Shown here: positions 54,880-64,000 of the stretch, in pieces
Layout of the letters: every line of letters starts with the position of its first letter
How positions within the stretch are numbered: position 1 is the first letter of the stretch
Origin: Cryoendolithus antarcticus
Lineage: Eukaryota; Ascomycota; Dothideomycetes; Cladosporiales; Cladosporiaceae
Assembly (NCBI GenBank): GCA_002077065.1
Contig: NAJO01000026.1
Coordinates: 620,001 to 684,000 of the forward strand
Direction of reading: 5' to 3'
DNA: 64,000 nucleotides
The notes under the pieces: model-generated
What the model was told of the DNA's origin: nothing
The model's database searches: none
Seen by the model: only the letters and a program-made list of their open reading frames with translations
Position numbers and translations under genes: made by a program

Positions 54880-56026
54880 ATGTCAGGTGCCAAACTCGCT
54901 CAAGCCAAGCTAGGCAAGAATGGACCTCTCGTCGACCGCCTAGGCTATGGCACAATGGGTCTTGTGAGCCTCACCACGCCTCACGCCGTCCTCGCAGCTC
55001 GCTAACGTAGCCCAGTCTGCCTTCTACGGCAAGCCCAAGCCCGACAACGAGCGTTTCGCGTTCCTCGATAAGCTCTACGCCACGGGTAGCACTTTCTGGG
55101 ATACTGCAGACATGTACATGGACTCCGAGGATCTGCTAGGTAATTGGTTCAAGCAGAACCCAGGCGCTAGGGAGAAGCTCTTCCTCGCTACCAAGTTCGC
55201 CAATAAGATGGATGCCGATGGCAACCGATCCGTGGACTCGAGCCCAGAATACTGCAAGCAGGCTTGCGATAAGAGCTTGAAGAGACTTGGGGTGAAACAA
55301 ATCGATCTCTACTATGCGCATCGCCTTGATGGCAAGACACCGGTTGAGAAGACTGCGGAGGCATTGGGGCAGCTGAAGAAGGAGGGGAAGGTCAAGTATA
55401 TTGGCTTGTCGGAGTGCAGCGCTGAGTCGCTCCGCCGGGCGTGCAAGGTCGAGCACATCGATGCCATTCAGATGGAGTGAGTTCATCCCCTCGCCCTGAG
55501 CAGAGTAGAAAGAGGCAAGAGCAGACACTAACGATCGAAAAGATACTCTCCTTTCTCCCTCGACATCGAGTCAGACCAGATCGGCGTGCTCAAGGCCGCT
55601 CGCGAACTTGGTGTAGCAATCGTCTGTTACTCGCCCATCGGCCGCGGTATGCTCGGGGGCACCATCCGCAGCCCCGACGACTTCGAGGATGGTGACTTCC
55701 GGAAATTCGCCCCTCGCTTTTCGAAAGAGAATTTCCCCAAGAACATCAAGCTCGTCGACCACATCACGAAAATCGCGAAGAAGAAGAACTGCACTGCCAG
55801 TCAGCTCACTCTTGCATGGATCCTGGCGCAGGGTGATGACTTCTTCCCCATTCCAGGGACGACTAGTTTGGAGAGGCTGGATGAGAATCTGGGGTCATTG
55901 AAGGTTGAGCTGACGAAGGAGGAGGAGCAGGAGATCAGGAAGGCTTGTGAGGATGCTGAGCCCGCTGGTGGGAGGTATCCTGAGGGCTTTGCGAAGGCGC
56001 TATTTGCGGACACGCCGGCGTTGTAG
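54880..56026 (+). CDS. aldo-keto reductase (AKR8/AKR13-like)
   Basis: Exons 54880-54963, 55016-55476 and 55543-56026, 342 aa, phases 0 and 2. Seen: the TIM-barrel start VDRLGYGTMGL, then the catalytic set: Asp and Tyr in FWDTADMYMDSEDLLG, Lys in FLATKFANK, His in DLYYAHRLDG. NADPH-binding motifs follow (YIGLSEC, VCYSPIGRGMLGG, FPIPGTTSLERLDENLG). Known: AKR13/YakC and the fission-yeast pyridoxal reductase (AKR8) share this layout and reduce aldehydes with NADPH. Inferred: a detoxifying or pyridoxal reductase; exact substrate unknown. Same strand as the flavocytochrome b2-like gene, but not an operon. Confidence 0.93.
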
Positions 56027-56432
56027 GAGCTAGGCTGAAGGACATGATCTTGTAGCCGTTGCAGTTCTGCGAGCGCGTTATCGCGCAAGCGATAACAGCC
56101 TGGGTGCACACTGAGCAGTTATGCAGTCTGCCCCTCGCGAGACTGAGTTCCTGCATTCCATGGGGCTTCTCCACGCGTCAGCCATGATTCAAAGCAAGGT
56201 GATGATCAGCCAAAGCCAATTTGTCCATCAAACGTGAAATGGCGGCCAGTCTGAATGCCGCAATAGCCGACCTGGTTCTGCTCGGTGCATCTTTCTACCG
56301 ATGCGCGCTATCCTACATACGCCGACAGTGGCGGCAACAAACATTGGGCAAGACGCATGAATGTTAGTCTCCAGATCGCATTGGGTCATCAGGAATCAAC
56401 GCTGGCGTTTGACATCGTTTCGATAGGTCAGC
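56027..56432. other. intergenic
   Basis: 406 bp between tandem genes. Nothing recognised. Confidence 0.35.
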
Positions 56433-58014
56433 ATGGCGGATTCAAGACTTGTCAGCGTCGAAGAGATTGAGAAGCACAACACCATTGAAGACTGCTGGCT
56501 AGTCATCAATGATGAAGTATGGGACCTGTCTGCGTTTGCACCAGACCACCCAGGAGGTGGTGAAAGTAAGTCGTCAGGTAGTCCAAGTAGCATAGGACAC
56601 TGACGGGACGCAGTAATCTATAAACACGCAGGCCGCGACGCCTCAACCTCCTATAATGGCATCCACGCCCAATCCGTCTTGTCGTCCAATCTCGACCCTT
56701 CAAAATTCATAGGTACACTAGACAAGCGATCTGTCACAGACGAGTGGAGCAAACCACCTCCATCGACAACTCCCGAGCTCAAGCTCCACGAGAAGCCACC
56801 ACTTGAGACGATCATCAACTCCCAAGATTTCGAAGATGTCGCTCAACGGACCGTCACGAAGAAAACATGGGCCTTCTACTCATCAGCAGACACCGATTGC
56901 TTGACGCGAGACAGAAATCGAGAGTTCTTTGGGCGGATGTGGTTCCGACCTCGATTACTGCGGGATGTGAAGAAGGTTAACACTTCAACGACGATTCTCG
57001 GCCACGCAGCTGGAGCGCCGTTCTTCGTCTCACCAGCTGCGATGGCGAAACTTGTGCATCCAGATGGCGAGAGAGCCATGGCCCGGGGCTGTGTGCCGAA
57101 TCGCATTCCGCAGGGCATATCGTCGAACGCATCCTTCCCGATAGAGGAGATCGTCAGTGCTGTACCGAAGGATAAGAATCATCCGTTCTTCTTCCAACTG
57201 TACGTCAACAAAGACCGGAGTAAGTCGGAAGCACTGCTCAAGCACGTCCGGGCCTTGGGTGTAGACGTCTGTTTTGCTACCATCGATGCGCCGCAAGCGG
57301 GGAAGCGGGAGGCAGACGAGCGCGTCAAGGCTGATGAGGGTGTCGCTGCGCCGATGTCCGGAGCGAAAGCTTCGAATGATAAGAAGGGCGGTGGTATGGG
57401 CAGACTGATGGGAGGATACATCGACCCATCGTTCGTCTGGGCCGACATGACTTGGCTTCGGAAACACTGGCCAGGCAAGATCGTCGTGAAGGGTGTACAG
57501 AGCTGGCAGGACGCGAAGATGGCTACTGATCTCGGCATACACGTGCTTCTATCCAATCATGGAGGACGAAACCTAGATACGTGAGTCTCTCGATGGTGCG
57601 GCCGCACGACCATGAGGTGTATTGACGTATCGCAGATCACCTCCAGCCATTATGACGCTCCTAGAGTGCCAGATGAATTGTCCCGAGATCTTCTCCCAGA
57701 TCGAAGTCCTGGTGGACGGCGGCATCCGTCGCGGCTCAGACATTCTCAAGTGTCTCTGTCTAGGGGCAACGGCTGTTGGTCTTGGTCGCCCATTTCTGTA
57801 TGCTACTAACTATGGCCAAGAAGGCGTTGAACACCTTATCGAGATACTGAAATCGGAGCTGGAGACTGCCATGGCGCTTGTGGGTGTGACGAGTATCGAT
57901 CAGTGCCAGCCTGGTCTTGTAAGTACCCTGGACGTTGATCACCTGGTGAGCCGGGGGGGAGGACATCCGTATGCAGTCGCAAAGGGACCTCCGATCGCGA
58001 GAGCTAAGCTGTGA
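56433..58014 (+). CDS. flavocytochrome b2-like FMN-dependent 2-hydroxyacid dehydrogenase
   Basis: Exons 56433-56565, 56614-57580 and 57636-58014, 492 aa; phases 1 and 2 agree. Seen: an N-terminal cytochrome b5 domain with both haem-ligand His (PDHPGGGE and IYKHAGRDAS). The FMN barrel follows with the active-site Tyr in FFFQLYVNKD, PFFVSPAAMAKL, KIVVKGVQSW, the catalytic base His in LLSNHGGRNLD (family: SNHGGRQLD) and VDGGIRRGSDILKC (phosphate loop). Known: yeast Cyb2 oxidises L-lactate in the mitochondrial intermembrane space and passes electrons to cytochrome c. Odd: no bipartite presequence; it starts right at the b5 domain, so it may be cytosolic, or a first exon is missing. Substrate not proven. 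Confidence 0.9.
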
Positions 58015-58274
58015 TGCATGTCTGTAAAGTAACGCTGTATATATCTGAAGCAGTCAAGCGGCATCTCCGCTGTTCGCAGCCTTAGCCACGGCACTGGTTT
58101 CTGTTAATAGCTGGCAAGATTGCTGCACCAGATCGAGACACTGTTGACATGCACGGACACCTGAGTAAAAGACTCGCAAGGATGAAACGAAAGCGACTTG
58201 GAATCGCCGGCGTGATGATTAGCAGCACAAGTGCTTTGGACAGTTCGAATGAGGGACTTCGATGGTATATGCCC

Positions 58275-60159
58275 TCACTTGATGCCCGCTAGTCCGATGA
58301 TTGCTCTGAGGCCCCCGAGGCTCTTCTTAGTAGGTTTAGCGCTCTTGTCAACTCCACGTGGCGAACTTGGCAACGCAAGATAAAGGTCGAAAAAGTGTCC
58401 ATTACTAGGGAGGGCGCCAGTCCGTTTGATAAGCTTAGCTATTGCGGATGGATCGTTGGGGTCACTGGTGTGGAAGACATGACCAAGATCTGTCTCCTTC
58501 TCGGCTTCATTGGGCGTGCTGTGCAGATTGCGGAGTAGGGTGTCACGTAAAGCCAGTATTTGAGGCGCAGGATTGAGCTGCTAATGGAAGATCAGCGAGG
58601 TAACAGGCGCGAGTATGAGAGATGGCCCAACGGCTTACCTCTGCATGTATCATATCGCTGTCGCAGTCTTGAAGTATACGGTCTGAAGTTGAGAGAGCGA
58701 CGCGGAAGTTGAATGGGTTGCGTTCGTGTGAGAAGGCATTGGCCGAGGCCGTTGAGAAAGAGAGGACGACCAGCGCCAGGACATGGTTTGGCGCACAGTG
58801 TACAAGTGCGCCAGCACGCACGATCTGAGGCATTGCATCCTCCGGCTGTAGCGGTACACGGAGTACCTTGGTATCTGTACTCCACAGGGCCTTCGGCCAA
58901 GCTGCGGCAATGCGAAACGATGACGAACCGACCAGACGTATCTTCGGCTGGGGCATGATATCGGTCAGCAGTGATGTCGGACGATACCGCCATAGCACGA
59001 TTGGCTGGATAGACATGCCCTGGATCGGCAGCACAATCAACCTCTCGTAGCGAAGTGGCGTCCAGCAGGGTTTTGCGCTAGGTGCGTGGTCATTTTCCTT
59101 CAATCGAAGTGCGATTGCCTGAAAAGCAGAGTCCTCATGACAGCAGTTCAGCATCGCAAACCGCTCACCTGTTGTCGATACGACATGACCAAGGCCATCG
59201 AACTCAATGCCTTGATTCGTCAGTCGGAATGCTGGATCGAAGCTTGACCATTGCCATCTAGTCATCCTTTGGCCAGTCTTCGCAAATCTTGCTGGACTAT
59301 TTGCGAATAGCAAGTCTTTGGACTGCAAGCTCTCACCCTGACTGCAATCCCACGCCAGAATGGAGTGATCCAATCTCTTCTGAATTATCTGCTCTTGAAG
59401 TCTAATGAATGCGTTCTCGCCTTCACCGTATAGCAATGGCATGTTGATGCCAAAAAGACCTAGGAGTGAGTACGCTCGGTCTTCGACTTTGCTTGTTTGC
59501 CGTCGCGAAGCCCAATACATCTTGCGGGCTGTGACGAATCGAGTGAGTGAGTTGCGGTCTTGCAAGGCCAATATGTCGATTCCTGTGATCTCCCACAGCG
59601 TTCTGACCAAATCAGTCTTGTCGCCTACGAACCCCCACCTTCCGCTCGTGACATCTGCAACCTTCGGTGCGCAGTAGAATCTGACATCCTTGGCCGCGAG
59701 AAGCTCCTGCAAGGTCCATCCACGCGTGAACCACCGGCAGGCAGCGAAGGCCTTTGTCCATCTCGTTTGAGGAGCTTCGCCAGACTCAATCCTGAAAATG
59801 GAGGCCACATCGTACAGTACTGGACATTCCCAGCTAAGATCGGCTAGACAAACATAGCAGACGGAAGCGTCGTAGTACCACTGCCACATACTGTTGATAG
59901 CTTCTGCCAATTCGGTCAGACTGTCCTTATTAATACAGCATGAATCGATCCAGGCGTAGTCACAGCCATCCTGTGCAGCCTGTGCACACGTCATCTTGAC
60001 TTTGTACAAGCGGGCAGTGTCCATATCGCAGCCTTCTCGAAGCTCTGCGTAAGTCGCCTCCTCGTCGCCATTCCAGGTGTGCGACAAGATGGCGTAGCGC
60101 ACATCACGGCTGTCATGAAAATGCACGAGGGAAAGATCGCTGGTCTTTAGTAGCCACAT
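58275..60159 (-). CDS. HET-domain protein (heterokaryon-incompatibility type)
   Basis: Exons 60159-58639 and 58577-58275, 607 aa. The join CATGCAGAG/GTAAGC ... TAGCAG/CTCAATCC keeps phase and adds about 100 clearly coding residues. Seen: the HET box: VRYAILSHTW, the Cys-rich GCDYAWIDSCCINKD, and RGWTLQELLA with the spacer RWFT; then VEDRAYSLLGLFGINMPLLYGEG, the usual C-terminal end of the HET domain. The rest (about 250-607) has no named domain. No NACHT or WD40 is visible. Known: HET domains mediate nonself recognition and cell death in Pezizomycotina. Inferred: many paralogs are polymorphic; a role in incompatibility is possible but unproven. Start at ATG 60159 (MWLLKTSDLSLVHF), the family-typical start. 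Confidence 0.9.
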
Positions 60160-60690
60160 GATGAGTCGCAATAGACGTCCTCGTAGCACTGTCACCCCTT
60201 GCTCAATTCCGGGCTACTCTACTGTCCGACCCAATGCTCAGCTGCGAAGGGCATTGCTCCTGGACGTAGGATTGTAGCATGACTACTAGAGTGGCAGGCG
60301 TGCTATACTGCATGCAAACGTTCCCGAAAGACTCCTGAAGAGAGGTCGAAGTATCAGACTGGATGTAGTGGTGGCTTGCGCCAGCATGAGGTCGTGTGGT
60401 CCCTCTTCAGTGGAAACGGGGAATGCATACATTGCTCCAGCCACACGGTTCAGCCCAGACGACGATCGATTGACTGTTATGGTGGGGTATTCACGCCATC
60501 TCACATTGGCGTATATCAACATCGAATCGACAGCAAAGTTGATTGTGTTATATACCGCCATGCCAAAATCAGGCAGTCGTACATGACTCAGCAGATTTCA
60601 TGAGCTGAGCAAGATACAGTTCATTTCCATTGGCAGAGAAGTAGAGCGTCTAACTTTTATTTATTGCGTGCATAGACATGGGTTGATGTT
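60160..60690. other. intergenic
   Basis: 531 bp between two minus-strand genes. Only short ORFs; nothing structured seen. Confidence 0.35.
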
Positions 60691-62881
60691 CTAACACCTC
60701 GGCACCCACGACAGAGTGACATCAACTGCCATCGCATCGCCTGCAAAGAGTGTGCCCTGCGTCTGCCCTGATGGCGTCGTCGCGGCGCTAAAGTAGCTGG
60801 AGTCTCCGTACTGCAAGAGACTGCCATTGCTGTAGAATTGCGCTCCAGTCGTGATGGAAGCGTCGCAAAGGAGCGAGTTGTCCGCCTGGATACCGCAGAG
60901 ACCCTTGCTGGTTGTAAGTGTGAAGGGACCTTGGCCTGTGGTGGAGGAAGAGGTGTATGTGGCAGGAGTGCCAGCGGTGTTGTACTGTGAGCGATGTCAG
61001 CATGTACCCTATTTGTTCTGGTGGGACGAGTGGTGTGGAAGCGACTTACCCATTTGCCAGCGGAGATCAGGAATCCTTGCTGGGCCCCTGCACTGTTGTA
61101 CACGTAGACATAGCCCTTGCCAGCGAACGGTGTGGCGGTAGCGGTGCTGCACGCCGTGGCGGTCGCCCCTGCTGTGGACGTCTTGGTCGAAGTACTACCA
61201 ATTCGTCAGCTTTGTAACCGACTGTTGATATAAGCGACACTTACGGTGGTACATAGCCCTTGGGGTAGTAGTAGAAAGGTGCTGTGCAGCTCGAGGATCC
61301 AAATTGTGTAGGCTGGAGGTTACCCTCTTGAACGCTGCCTTGCACTGTGAGGATCAAGTGTGTCAGAACGTGTCAAGCTTTAGACCTTCGGAGCATCCTG
61401 ATCTTACCGTAAAAGTAATACCAGAGCTCATCGATCTGTCCACCGGAGCAGCCAAGATAGATCTGGTTGCCCCCATGATGAGGCGAGAGGGCATCCTGGA
61501 ATTGCTGAGGTGTGTACTTGACCGTAGTGCTAGGCAGAATACCCGCAGCAGCGAGCCAGTCATAGCTGGGCAACTCCTGGAACAGGCTCTCGGTACGCTC
61601 AAAGAAGTCAACAACCTCCGCACCGGGGCTGTAATTAGGGTAGCATGGCGGGTCGAACGTGGACATGCACGTGCCGTGCTTGCCGAACTCATGCTCCCAG
61701 AAGGACTCTGCCGAGCCGCTATTCGAAGCCCAGTAGGTAAGAGCGTAGTCAACAAGATCTTGGCGGCCAAAACTCTGCAGGATCTGAGTGAGGTTGGTGT
61801 ACTCGCGTGCCGGGTCGCAGAACTGCTGGTATGTGCCATCACAGTTATCTGGCCAGAGCCCGTGGATAGTCCAGCTATTGTTGGGTCCTGTAGCAGGCGA
61901 TACGTCCCTGCAAGATGTCAGCTATGATATCTTGCGCTCTCACAAATGGGTTGTAAGTGCTTGTGCTAGGATCAACCGCACTGCCAATGTATGTTCAGCC
62001 TCACTGGCCATGGAGGATTCGACTTACCAAAATTGAGTCTGCAGGATTAATCCACCGGGGGACTCAAAGCAGCAAGTATCAGCGATGGCAGTTGTGTTCT
62101 GGCACGAGTAGGGAAGCCCGACCGGGCAGTTGAAGGCGTCGCCACCAGTCGGGGTCGCAGCGCTAGTAGACGACGTCGTACTGGACGAGGTGATCACGAC
62201 CGGAGAGCTCGTCGTGGTCGGAACAGCGCTTGAAGTTGTCGAGGGCACATCAGGAGTGCTAGATGTGGTAGTTATAGGAGTCACGCTGCTCGAGGTGGAT
62301 GAGGTAGTAGTGGCCGTTGTTGGGGCAGCACTCGACGAGCTTGTAGTCGTGCTCGTCGTCGGAACAGCACCAGACGAGCTTGAAGTGGTCGTCGTCGGAA
62401 CAACACTCGTAGAGCTTGTAGTACTGGGGGTGACGGGAGTAGCACTAGACGTTGTTGTTGTCGAGGCGAGAATCGAGGTACTGGTTGTAAGGACTGTGCT
62501 CGAGGTTGACGAGGTCGTTGCGGGCGCACTGGAGGTACTTGATGAGGTTGTGGTAGGAATGCTGGAGGTTGCCGACGGGACAGTCAAAGTCGAGCTGTTC
62601 GGCAGAACTATGCTTGTTGACGTTCCAACCGAGATCGTGGATGGCGCGGTAGAGGAAACACTGATAGACGAGCTCTTCAAGGTAGAAGTGCTCAATGTTG
62701 AACTCTTGGTGGTGCTGATGGAAGTGCTGCGAGAGCTACTCTTGGAAGTGCTAGTCGAAGTCACCGTGATCGTTGTTTTCGTCTTGCATAGCTTTGTAAG
62801 TGGATTGTTGATGTCAAACACCAGCAAAATGCCGGAGATGACACAAGTCACCTCCTTGACGATGACGCCGACGGCAGGCAT
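60691..62881 (-). CDS. ribonuclease T2 with a long N-terminal Ser/Thr-rich stalk
   Basis: Exons 62881-62028, 61907-61408, 61344-61245, 61194-61050 and 60984-60691, 630 aa. All phases agree. Seen: residues 1-35 with a hydrophobic stretch (VTCVISGILLVFDI; signal or anchor); a stalk of about 210 residues almost only Ser, Thr, Val, Pro and Ala; the RNase T2 domain from about 246: CAS I SWTIHGLWPD with His300, CAS II FWEHEFGKHGTC with His357, Glu358, Lys361 and His362 (Phe instead of the usual Trp in HEW); then the C-terminal lid domain found in Rny1-like enzymes (YNTAGTPATYTSS ... GLCGIQADNSLLC). Known: RNase T2 cleaves single-stranded RNA outside the cytosol or in the vacuole. Inferred: surface-tethered nuclease. 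Confidence 0.88.
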
Positions 62882-63728
62882 TTTTCTTTCGAAGGGGAAT
62901 ATTGGAATAGACGAAAACGAGCATGGACTAGAGGATGCAACCTTGCTTTCTCATACCAACTCCAAAGACCTACGATCACACAACATGAGCCGCATGGGTC
63001 TCTGCAGCACGTGGGACCCAACGAGACGGTATCAGAGCCTGCGCAGATCGGAGTAGGCCGCATTGATGTGCTTCTAGAAGTGGCGTTTCTTCCTTCTTTG
63101 GCAGATCAACTCACTAGCAATGCAGTCGATGGCCCTAGAGATGTATAGTTCAGCCGCTATGTGTAGGTACCTGGCCCGCATTCAAGGCCTTGGACTGAAA
63201 GCTTTGCACTGTGCTACAGCGATATTACGGGTTCTTCGAAGTGCCCCAGGATAGACACAACACCCACAGACCATTGTGACATCTAGGTCTCCGCCGTTGG
63301 TTGCTTGAGCCTCGAGGGAAAGCATTCCCACTGCAGTCGCCGCGGTCTCGTCTGCCCAGCTTCGTTGGAAGCATACTCCATAGAGTTGACCTGCAGTAGT
63401 GGCAAGTCAATTAGCCTGCCCGAAGCGGACGCATCACCGGGAGCATGCGCAGATGGTTGGACAAGGAAGGGCAGCTATCGTGGCAAAACAAGTCGGTCGT
63501 GCCGCTGCCAAGATCGATCACGGGAGATCTGCCGGATGAAGTGTGGAAGTGCAAGACGGAGGATCCGTTGGACGGCCTCTCTCGTCGCTCAATGACTCGT
63601 TTGCAGATGACTAAGCCCATCCAGACCCCTTCTTGCCCCTCCCGGCTGCACGTATGAGCTCACCATCAACATATGGCCCGAGACTGGAGCAATGAGACAA
63701 TGCATGGGACTGAGCCATTGAGTGTGCG
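62882..63728. other. divergent promoter region RNase T2 / TatD
   Basis: About 850 bp between divergent gene starts. ORFs of up to 96 codons without motifs. No feature recognised. Confidence 0.4.
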
Positions 63729-64000
63729 TTGATGAAGCGTCTCCCGGCAAGGACCCTCATCTCTGCCTTCCGATACCCTACCCCAGCTCACCACTCTGTC
63801 TTTGCCACCCCCAGGATGGAGTCGAGCGTCCCCGATCCCCTCACGGCAGGTCTCAGCGCCGTGCCCGTGCCCAGTGCTCCAGACAGGCCCTCCTTGAGAT
63901 ACGCAGATGTCAGTTACTCTTTTCCTCCCGACCCTTCTAAAACATATTCTGACCCACTGTAGCCAGATCGGCATCAACCTCTCGGATCCCATCTTCCGAG
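63729..64000 (+). CDS. TatD-type deoxyribonuclease, 5' end only
   Basis: The gene runs off the right edge. Seen: a first exon ending at 63908 (TACGCAGAT/GTCAGT), an intron 63909-63966 ending GCCAG, then ATCGGCATC. The join reads LRYADIGINLSDPIFRG, which is the N-terminal motif of eukaryotic TatD proteins (YADIGINLTDPxFRG), holding the metal-binding DxG/NLTD segment. Known: TatD enzymes are Mg-dependent 3'-5' DNases/exonucleases linked to apoptosis and DNA repair. Start: ATGs at 63729, 63732 and 63816 are in frame. The longer form adds a basic leader (MKRLPARTLIS) that could target mitochondria. The short form starts directly before the conserved part. Confidence 0.82.

Noticed and set aside
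54880..58014. Aldo-keto reductase and flavocytochrome b2-like gene as a metabolic pair
   Set aside because: Tandem orientation alone; substrates are unknown and spacing is ordinary for this genome.
62130..63056. 308-codon plus-strand ORF
   Set aside because: It is antisense to the Ser/Thr-rich stalk of the RNase T2 gene; the Val/Glu/Leu-rich translation mirrors Thr/Ser codon repeats on the other strand.
1..64000. Transposons, CRISPR arrays, rRNA or tRNA genes
   Set aside because: No transposase or reverse-transcriptase motifs, long terminal repeats, regularly spaced short repeats or credible tRNA folds were recognised by eye; tRNAscan-SE and RepeatMasker would be decisive.

Overview
The window is nuclear DNA of a filamentous ascomycete (Pezizomycotina). 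The gene content points to Dothideomycetes, but that class-level placement is inference. Evidence: short GT-AG introns (mostly 50-120 bp) with CTAAC-like branch sites; families typical of or limited to these fungi (CFEM/GPI protein, HET-domain protein, Pth11-like rhodopsin domain, Cu tyrosinase with a C-T-H thioether motif, SIN kinase SepH, RAM protein Sog2, Mx-like dynamin); dense genes on both strands; no operons. I joined exons by hand from splice consensus, reading phase and family motifs, so each multi-exon entry lists its exon limits.

Layout. 1-9.4 kb: 3' end of a ribosomal stalk protein, SOG2, lipoate-protein ligase, dihydrofolate synthase, and an unrecognised disordered/coiled-coil protein. 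10.1-18.5 kb is a surface and secreted block, all on the minus strand: Thr-rich secreted protein, small SET-domain protein, secreted tyrosinase, CFEM-like GPI protein. 18.9-31.5 kb: ARG4, a RUS1-family (DUF647) protein with a 13-nt microexon, a single-frame fusion of a Pth11-like rhodopsin domain to an FHS/FucP-type MFS transporter, a vacuolar DUF3712 protein, ARG3 and a small Cys-rich protein. 31.5-36.1 kb is gene-poor and accessory in look: two tandem paralogs of an unrecognised family, one with an in-frame stop, separated by about 98-bp degenerate repeats. 36.1-48.5 kb: an MCT-like transporter with a damaged or unusual 5' end, ILV6, a KHDC4-like KH protein with a 22-nt microexon, a mitochondrial unknown, an Mx-like dynamin with an in-frame TAG just before the P-loop, and a formate/nitrite transporter. 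48.5-64 kb: GNAT acetyltransferase, SepH kinase, aldo-keto reductase, flavocytochrome b2-like dehydrogenase, HET-domain protein, RNase T2 with a long Ser/Thr stalk, and the start of a TatD-type nuclease.

How the genes relate. This is mostly a housekeeping chromosome segment. Arginine synthesis (ARG3, ARG4) and branched-chain amino-acid control (ILV6) are represented. SOG2 (RAM) and SepH (SIN) both act in polarity and septation. There is no convincing biosynthetic cluster, transposon, tRNA or CRISPR array. The strongest novelty candidates are the rhodopsin-MFS fusion at 23.1-25.7 kb and the paralog/repeat island at 33.2-35.7 kb.
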